Shown: piece by piece, positions 58,268 to 64,000 of the stretch | Numbering within the stretch: the first letter of the stretch is position 1 | Layout: each line of letters starts with the position of its first letter | Program-made: the position numbers and the translations under genes | Assembly (NCBI RefSeq): GCF_035916875.1 | Contig: NZ_JAXUHN010000074.1 | Span: 25,882-89,881, forward strand | Direction of reading: 5' to 3' | From: Methylomicrobium sp035916875 | GTDB lineage: Bacteria; Pseudomonadota; Gammaproteobacteria; Methylococcales; Methylomonadaceae | DNA: 64,000 nucleotides | The notes under the pieces: generated by a model | Databases searched by the model: none | Told to the model about the DNA's origin: nothing | What the model saw: only the letters and a program-made list of their open reading frames with translations

Positions 58268-58702
58268 TCAAGTTCGCCAGGGATGCGAAGGCAAATCGGC
58301 AAGACCGATGACATCGACCCCGGCTTTGGCTACCTGATGATCGTTTTCCACCGAACTACCGCTTACGCCGATGGCACCGATCAACACACCGTCCTGATCG
58401 ACAATCGGCACGCCGCCAGGAAAAGTAATCAGCCCTTGATTTGAATGCTCGATGCCATAAAGTGGCCCGCCTGGCTGCGATAATTGGCCTATTTGTCCGG
58501 TATTCATGCCAAAGAAACAGGCGGTCTTGGCTTTTTTGATAGCAATATCGATACTGCCGACCCAGGCGCCATTCATTCTGGTAAACGCCTTCAGATCGGC
58601 GCCGGAATCAACCACGGCGACACACATTTGTGTACCTAGTTTCTTCGCTTCCGCAATCGCTGCGGCAATTGCGAATTCTGCCTGTTCGTAACTGACGTGC
58701 AT
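58268..58702 (-). CDS. GlcG/HbpS-family heme-binding-like protein
   Basis: A 144-residue protein of the DUF336/GlcG-HbpS family, whose members bind heme or corrinoid-like ligands or sense redox. The typical segments are present: [28 protein letters not shown], then [21 protein letters not shown] and the final DLPSHPWR. No signal peptide is visible, so it is cytoplasmic unless the start is wrong. A clear AGGAG site precedes the ATG. Confidence 0.88.
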   Translation of the reverse strand: MHVSYEQAEFAIAAAIAEAKKLGTQMCVAVVDSGADLKAFTRMNGAWVGSIDIAIKKAKTACFFGMNTGQIGQLSQPGGPLYGIEHSNQGLITFPGGVPIVDQDGVLIGAIGVSGSSVENDHQVAKAGVDVIGLADLPSHPWRT

Positions 58703-58758
58703 GGTCTTTCTCCTGATTTCCGCTGTAATGAGAAATTATGACATATCTCGGCAAGATT

Positions 58759-58854
58759 TTTTATTCCGTTTGAATGATGGCATCGGGTGCTTCCGAGTAA
58801 TTCGGCGATTCGCCCATTGAAACGTTCGGCCATGCCTTGAGCCCTGGAAGGCGA
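58759..58854 (-). pseudogene. IS481-family transposase fragment
   Basis: The minus strand encodes SPSRAQGMAERFNGRIAELL, a good match to the C-terminal part of IS481/IS3-type integrase cores (NGMVERFNGRI is the usual form, including the catalytic glutamate in VERFN). No other part of the gene is present, so this is a small eroded remnant. Confidence 0.6.
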
Positions 58855-58905
58855 GGAGGGCATGACACGCGAAAGCAGAAGCGCAGGCAATGCATGCCTA
58901 CCCCC

Positions 58906-61569
58906 CTACTGCACATCCAACCGAACCTCTGCGTTGGCAGGATTATCCAGCTCCTCCCAGGGACTTGGAGCCATAATGGCATAGCCTTGGGCATGGTCTA
59001 ATCCAAGCTTTTTTAATAGGGCAAGGGTCTTGTCGCTGTCCGCGCACTCTCCCACCGTTTCGATGACCATCACATGGGCGATCAGATTAATCGCCTCTGC
59101 TATAGTGCGGTTGATGGGATTCTCCTCAAGGCTTTTGATGAACTCCCCATCCATCTTCAAAAAATCCACCGGCATGGTTTTGAGATTGGTAAAGGCGGCG
59201 ATGCCGCTGCCGAAGTTTTTGATAGAAAAAAGGCAACCCAATCCATTGAGTTTCTCTATCGAAAAGCGGGCCTGGCTTAAATGGGCTAGTGTGGACGCTT
59301 CATCGACTTCAAAACACAGCGTCTGAGGAGGTATGCCGTAAGCCTGGAGCAATTCGTGGACGAAGTCGACGAAGCGGTCGTCGATCAGCGAGGCAACCGA
59401 GATATTGACCGCATAGATAGGCAGCGCTTCCGGCATTGCTTGCTTGTGCCCCCTGCCTATTTGCGCAATCACCTTGCGTAGCACCCAGCGGTCGATGGCC
59501 GGCATCAGATGATGGCGCTCCGCCGCCGGAATGAACGCGCTGGGATCGATCAGGCTGCCATCATCATCCACCAATCGCAGCAAGATTTCATAATGCACGC
59601 GTCCCGCCGTATCGGCGAGACGGCAGATCCGCTGGCAATAAAGGCGAAAGCTGTCTTCATCCAAGGCCCGCGTGAGACGCCCCCCCCATTTCCCTTGCGC
59701 GCGTTTCTCGGCAAGTTCGTCATCTTGGGGTTTGAAGATATGCACCCGGTTGCGCCCCTTTTCCTTGGCCATGTAGCAAGCCGTATCGGCGGCAACCAGA
59801 ACGACGGAAATATCGCTGTCGGCGCCGGTCAACGACGCCATCCCGATGCTTGCTCCGACCGAGAAGGCTTTGCCTTCCCAGACGAAACGATAACTCCGTA
59901 TGCTTTCGCAAAGTTCAGTGGCGATGCGCCAGGCTTGGTCGAGCGAGCAGTGCTCCATCAGCAGAGCGAACTCATCGCCTCCTAAACGCGCCAGGGTGTC
60001 GCGCTGACGTAGCTTGGACTTAAGAAATGTCCCCAGTGCGCGTAGCAATTCGTCGCCGGCGGAGTGACCGCAGGTGTCGTTGATAATCTTGAACTGATCG
60101 AGGTCGAGGTAACACAGCACATGCTCGGATTGGTCCTCACGAGCGCTTGCCAGCACTCTGGACGCACGCTGTTCGAACTCCGTCCTGTTAAAGAGGCCGG
60201 TAAGGGGATCATGACTGGCCAGGAAGTAAAGATTCCGATTCAAGGCGTGCAATTCGGTCACATCGCGGAAGACCAACACCGCGCCGGTGACCTGCCCATC
60301 AAGCTGAATCGGGTAGGAGGAGCACTCGACCGGAAAAGATCCGCTGTTTTTGCGCCGGAATATTTCGGTGCTTCGATGCGGGACGCCTTCGCGGAAGGCA
60401 GCGTAGACCCCCCATTGTCCTGGCGGAGCAGGCAAACCTTCGGCATCACTGTAATAAATCGTCGCATGGGTGTCTTGCCCCAGGAGTTCCTCCTGAGTGT
60501 AGCCCAGCATAGCAAGCGCCGATCGATTGACGAAGGTGCAACGCCCTTCAACATCGATTCCCAGGATGCCATCGCCAGCCGATTCCAGCAACAGTCGGAA
60601 GCGCGTCTCACTGGCGCGCAAAGCCGCTTCCGCGTGCCAACGCTCGCATAGCGCCTTATCCAGGTTGGCGTTGGCGGAGTTGAGAATAACGCATTGTTTT
60701 TCCAACTGTTCAGTACGCCGCGCCACGAGTTCTTCAAGGCGTCGGCGGTAATAGAACAGTTCCTGTTCTGTTTCCTTGTCCTTAGTAATATCGACAAGAA
60801 CACCCTGCAGAAACAAGGTCCCACCGGCCTCGTCGTGCACCACATTGGCTTCGTCCAGAAACCAGCGCGCCTGTCCATCGCTCTTGACCAGTCGATATTC
60901 GCAACGCAGCGGGATATGGCTCTCGTAAGTTTGGCTATATGCCTCAATCGCTTCTGATCGGTCGTCCGCATGGATCCGCTTGAGCAAGCCCTGAGGCTCG
61001 TCGATCCAGACCTCGGGGGGGAAACCCAATTGTTCAATCTGAGGGCTGACATATAACAATTTTCCAAGGCTTTCCAGCGAAGCGATGTAGGTGATAGCGG
61101 GAATTTGTTCAACCAGCGTGCGGTATTTGGCCTCGGCCTCCGCCTTTGCATTGATAACCTGCTGTTCGCGAAGGGCACGGAACACTACGGCCGGCAACCA
61201 TTGCAGGGATTCCCGATCAGAGTCCTTGACCACGTAGTCGCGCGCGCCCAATTTGAGCGCCTCAACCGCAATCATGGCGTGATCCGACACAGTCAGCATG
61301 ATGACAGGCATCGGCAATTCGCCAGTTTCCTTGGTAAGTTCGGCGAGAAACTCCAGTCCGTTCAAATCCGGCAGATGGTGGTCGAGCAGGATGCAGTCAG
61401 GCTGCCGGTCACGGGCGAGTTCAAGACCTTGAACACCGGTTTCGGCCTCGAAGATCACAAACTGGCAGTCCGACTCCTTCGCGAGAATCCGCTTACAAGC
61501 CAGGCGGTCGATCTTGTCGTCGTCTACAACCAGCAGGCGAATAATGGGTTGGTTGGTCAAATCGTTCAT
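58906..61569 (-). CDS. Receiver-PAS-PAS-GGDEF-EAL c-di-GMP signalling protein
   Basis: The 887-residue protein has a receiver domain (residues 1-130; VVDDDKIDR; phosphoacceptor Asp in CILLDHHLPDLNG), two PAS domains (about 150-265 and 320-440), GGDEF (about 460-620) and EAL (about 640-880). The GGDEF site RLGGDEF is intact. In the EAL domain the catalytic signature is YEILLR and the metal-binding LDDFG has become SIKNFGSG, so phosphodiesterase activity is doubtful. It overlaps the upstream receiver gene by 4 bp. Confidence 0.93.
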   Translation of the reverse strand: MNDLTNQPIIRLLVVDDDKIDRLACKRILAKESDCQFVIFEAETGVQGLELARDRQPDCILLDHHLPDLNGLEFLAELTKETGELPMPVIMLTVSDHAMIAVEALKLGARDYVVKDSDRESLQWLPAVVFRALREQQVINAKAEAEAKYRTLVEQIPAITYIASLESLGKLLYVSPQIEQLGFPPEVWIDEPQGLLKRIHADDRSEAIEAYSQTYESHIPLRCEYRLVKSDGQARWFLDEANVVHDEAGGTLFLQGVLVDITKDKETEQELFYYRRRLEELVARRTEQLEKQCVILNSANANLDKALCERWHAEAALRASETRFRLLLESAGDGILGIDVEGRCTFVNRSALAMLGYTQEELLGQDTHATIYYSDAEGLPAPPGQWGVYAAFREGVPHRSTEIFRRKNSGSFPVECSSYPIQLDGQVTGAVLVFRDVTELHALNRNLYFLASHDPLTGLFNRTEFEQRASRVLASAREDQSEHVLCYLDLDQFKIINDTCGHSAGDELLRALGTFLKSKLRQRDTLARLGGDEFALLMEHCSLDQAWRIATELCESIRSYRFVWEGKAFSVGASIGMASLTGADSDISVVLVAADTACYMAKEKGRNRVHIFKPQDDELAEKRAQGKWGGRLTRALDEDSFRLYCQRICRLADTAGRVHYEILLRLVDDDGSLIDPSAFIPAAERHHLMPAIDRWVLRKVIAQIGRGHKQAMPEALPIYAVNISVASLIDDRFVDFVHELLQAYGIPPQTLCFEVDEASTLAHLSQARFSIEKLNGLGCLFSIKNFGSGIAAFTNLKTMPVDFLKMDGEFIKSLEENPINRTIAEAINLIAHVMVIETVGECADSDKTLALLKKLGLDHAQGYAIMAPSPWEELDNPANAEVRLDVQ

Positions 61570-61982
61570 ACGGGCGACTCGCTGATAGTCCAGTAAGCAT
61601 CGATGGTGCGGATGATCTCGACGAATTGGGGATAGTCCACAGGCTTGCGCATATAACCGGCAACGCCGAGGTTGAAGCTTTCTAACTTGTCTTTTTGCTC
61701 ATCGGAGGTGGTGAGCACGACAACCGGGATACATTTCAGCTCAGGATCCACCTTGACCGCCTGAAGAAATTCGATGCCATTCATCACGGGCATATTGAGA
61801 TCCAGCAGAATCAAACAAGGACGCTCCTTCGTCGCATCGCACAGAAAGGCCAGAGCATCCTCGCCGTTTTCCACGTGCTCGAGCCGATTTGTAACATGCA
61901 ACTCTTTCAGCGCCCGCCGCACGGTCATTGCATCCACCTGATCGTCATCGACAAGGAGGATCGCTTTGCAAGATGTTTTCAT
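61566..61982 (-). CDS. Single-domain response regulator (Rcp1-like)
   Basis: A 138-residue stand-alone receiver of the Rcp1 type (AILLVDDDQVDAMTVRRAL; phosphoacceptor Asp in LILLDLNMPVMNGIEFLQ; YMRKPVDYPQF). It overlaps the kinase stop at its start and the next gene's ATG at its end (4 bp each), so it sits in a tight three-gene operon as the probable phosphotransfer partner. Confidence 0.93.
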   Translation of the reverse strand: MKTSCKAILLVDDDQVDAMTVRRALKELHVTNRLEHVENGEDALAFLCDATKERPCLILLDLNMPVMNGIEFLQAVKVDPELKCIPVVVLTTSDEQKDKLESFNLGVAGYMRKPVDYPQFVEIIRTIDAYWTISESPV

Positions 61983-63475
61983 CGTTCAATTTCTCCTTTC
62001 GGTGTTTTCATGATCGTTTTGGGGAGGGTGAAAAAAAAAGTGCTCCCCTCGCCGGGGACGGACTCGATCATTACCTCTCCGCCACTCTGCTCGACGATCT
62101 TCTTGACGATGGCTAGACCCACGCCGGTGCTTTCCAACCGATCGCGCGGATTTAACGTCTGGAACAATTGGAAGATACGCTCGAAATGGCGCGCCTCGAT
62201 ACCGGGGCCGTTATCGGCCACGCTGAATCGCCAGCTTTCGCCTTGGCTGACGCAGCCGATTTCAATCCGTCCCTGGGGTTTATCCAGATAACGAATGGCG
62301 TTGGCGATGAGATTCTGCAGCACTTGCTGGATGGCGGTCTTCTCCGCTCTAATTGACGGCAAATCAGGTGCGACCGTGACAACAAGGTGGGCAGGCGGTG
62401 CCAGCGAGTCGATCACCTCATGCACAAGCTCGTTGAAATCGATGTCGACGACCGCCTCATGTAACCGTCCGATGCGCGAATATCTCAACACACCGTCGAT
62501 GAGAGCATTCATGCGATGCACCCGCTGGATGAGGAGGCGAAGGTGTTCCTGGCCTTCGTCATCAAGCCTATCCTGTTGATCGGTAACGATCCAGTTGGCC
62601 AGCGAGCCGATGGCCCGCAACGGTGCCTTCAGGTCGTGGGAGACCACATAGGCGAAGTTATTGAGTTCTTCGTTGGCGCTTTCCAGTTCGTGTATCATGC
62701 GCGCCTGCTCGGCTTCCAGCCGTTTGCGTTCAGTGATGTTCAAGAAGGTAAGCAAGGTCAGATTCGGCCGATCGAACTTTCCCTCGATCAGGAGGGCTCT
62801 GATGAGAACGGTACGGCTGCCGATACCGGGGAAGTCATGTTGCAATTCAAAGGCCTCGACCTTGCGCATTTTCGGGAGATCCTCCGCCAGCAATTGCCGC
62901 AAAACCGGAATATCCCATTGCCTTTCGTTCAGTTCAAAGAAGGCCTGTCCTAGCGTTTTCTCTTCCGTAACCTGAAAGATCTGATAGAAAATACGATTGG
63001 CGGAAATTACCCGTTCGTCGGCGTCAAGCACCACAAGAGGCTCCTGGATGGTAGCAGCTATGTTCTCGGCGAACTCCCGCGCTGCTGCGAGGGTTTCTTG
63101 GCGTCGGGTAATATCATACACAATAGCCAATACTCCCCCGTCTTCGAGCGGGGTAAAGCTCACGTCCGCGGCGAATTCGCTGCCATCATGGCGCAAGCCG
63201 ACAATTTCGGCCTTAGCGCCCATGGCGCGGCGCGTAGGGTGTGCGGTGTAAGCGGCGCACCTTTCATAAGGCGAAGCCCGCAAGCGCCGCGGGATCAAGT
63301 CATCGATGGCAAGACCGGCGAATTCATAACGCGTAAATCCAAACAGGCGCTCGGCAGCGGGATTTGCCAGCACGATATGCCCATCCCGATCGGAGATGAG
63401 CATCGCATCCGAGGCGATCTCCAGCAACCAGTCAGCGCTTTTGCCGGCCAGCACATTTTTGATGGATGAGGTCAT
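61979..63475 (-). CDS. PAS-PAS sensor histidine kinase
   Basis: The 498-residue cytoplasmic kinase has two PAS domains (residues about 12-125 and 135-245), a HisKA with YVVSHDLKAPLRAIGSLANW (His about 283), and a HATPase (NLIANAIRYLDKPQG, STGVGLAIVKKIVEQSGG). No membrane helix is present. It resembles the bacteriophytochrome-type kinases that partner with Rcp1-like receivers. It is the first gene of the kinase, receiver and GGDEF/EAL operon. Confidence 0.92.
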   Translation of the reverse strand: MTSSIKNVLAGKSADWLLEIASDAMLISDRDGHIVLANPAAERLFGFTRYEFAGLAIDDLIPRRLRASPYERCAAYTAHPTRRAMGAKAEIVGLRHDGSEFAADVSFTPLEDGGVLAIVYDITRRQETLAAAREFAENIAATIQEPLVVLDADERVISANRIFYQIFQVTEEKTLGQAFFELNERQWDIPVLRQLLAEDLPKMRKVEAFELQHDFPGIGSRTVLIRALLIEGKFDRPNLTLLTFLNITERKRLEAEQARMIHELESANEELNNFAYVVSHDLKAPLRAIGSLANWIVTDQQDRLDDEGQEHLRLLIQRVHRMNALIDGVLRYSRIGRLHEAVVDIDFNELVHEVIDSLAPPAHLVVTVAPDLPSIRAEKTAIQQVLQNLIANAIRYLDKPQGRIEIGCVSQGESWRFSVADNGPGIEARHFERIFQLFQTLNPRDRLESTGVGLAIVKKIVEQSGGEVMIESVPGEGSTFFFTLPKTIMKTPKGEIER

Positions 63476-63883
63476 TCAATTAAAACCTTCAAGTAATCGT
63501 AATTAATTTGCAGTTGAAGCCATTGTTTTTATAATTATTAGTGCACGAAAACTGATTAAAAGGATTCTGAAAGTAATGAATATCGAACGCTGTCTTACAG
63601 TACCGAGGCATTACTCGTTTACACTGGCAGAGCAGGCCATGAAAGGACACTTAAGGCTTGCTAACCCAGCAATTGAATAGAGAGATGATCTTAGGCGCGC
63701 TATAGTTCCATTGGACTGCAACCCTCTTACCATCCTAAACCTTCCAATTCCCCATAAAAGCCGGTCTACCGCACGACATTCACGGTGCCTCCCTCGGCAA
63801 TCCGGCTTTCCATAATTCCGGATAAGCGATTCTTTGCCTCCCGGCTTTCAAATAAGTTTATCTCTAGTAGATTAGAAAAACAT
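63476..63883. other. Noncoding region upstream of the sensor kinase
   Basis: About 410 bp between the kinase start and the second MITE-like copy. I see no gene or recognisable RNA; the kinase promoter should lie in its first part. Confidence 0.4.
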
Positions 63884-63980
63884 TAAGTGAATAGCAACAA
63901 GTTCATTGGCATTTCTTGAGCTCTCTAAGTCATTGATTTGCTATTCACAGGTTGCAAACGAACTTCTCGCGAAGCACTTA
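63884..63980 (+). mobile_element. MITE-like element, copy 2
   Basis: Identical over 97 bp to copy 1 at 40765-40861 and in the same orientation. It is again bounded by TA on both sides (CAT-TA before, TA-CCATATG after). The sequence outside the repeat shares nothing with copy 1's flanks, so the identity belongs to the element. What it has landed in cannot be seen because the window ends 20 bases later. Confidence 0.8.
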
Positions 63981-64000
63981 CCATATGATTAATAGGATTT

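Noticed and set aside
40765..63980. The 97-bp repeats as attL/attR of an integrated island
   Set aside because: No integrase lies between them, the enclosed genes are mostly ordinary chromosomal types, and the TA ends, inverted termini and gene-splitting position fit a MITE better. Not fully excluded.

Overview
The window reads as ordinary gammaproteobacterial chromosome for about its first 39 kb and as an accessory, more mobile region for the last 24 kb. The lineage evidence is the bamA-skp-fabZ-lpxA-rnhB envelope block, the mnmG-rsmG-parA-parB block found near many gammaproteobacterial origins, engB next to cytochrome c4 and dsbA, and TgpA-type transglutaminase genes. A Methylococcales-like host would fit, but no methanotrophy gene is present, so that is only a guess. 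I see no rRNA, tRNA, CRISPR array or integrase.

Layout. 1-4.5 kb: outer-membrane and lipid A genes, with lpxD and lpxB missing from their usual places. 4.8-6.0 kb: an isolated, AT-rich class I terpene synthase. 6.7-10.6 kb: a PstS-like protein, porin and diguanylate cyclase operon. 11-15.3 kb: chromosome segregation and tRNA modification. 15.3-19.8 kb: stress proteins and a four-gene cluster of two DUF1538 (UmpAB-like) membrane proteins with PII-like and CBS regulators. 19.9-23.7 kb: MoxR, DUF58 and transglutaminase operon. 23.8-33 kb: a DksA-like zinc protein, a small-molecule kinase, MOSC and EamA proteins, a rubredoxin/beta-lactamase-fold protein, aconitase A, HDOD and EngB. 33-35 kb: cytochrome c4 and DsbA. 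35-39.9 kb: a copper module in which copA-copB is divergent from an HvfABC-type RiPP cluster. Its precursor carries two tandem EGKCG motifs and is followed by an MNIO (DUF692) enzyme and a DUF2063 partner.

Accessory region, 40-64 kb. It opens with an IS200 fragment and a 1.5-thousand-residue SF1 helicase fused to a Vsr/DUF559-like nuclease. A secreted Cys/His protein and a cation-homeostasis group follow: NhaD, a shortened KdpD-like kinase, a KdpE-like regulator, Kup, a CDF exporter and a DUF3147 protein. Then come a PhoPQ-like pair, a GlcG/HbpS protein, an IS481 fragment, and a kinase, receiver and GGDEF/EAL operon.

The most notable observation is a 97-bp sequence present twice, identically, at 40765-40861 and 63884-63980. 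Each copy is bounded by TA and has imperfect inverted ends of about 26 bp, as expected of a miniature inverted-repeat element that duplicates a TA target. Copy 1 lies in the 5' end of the helicase-nuclease gene. Removing it on paper (93 bp plus one TA) joins an upstream ATG at 40726 in frame to the helicase. The gene therefore appears to have been recently interrupted, with a TTG inside the element as a possible replacement start.
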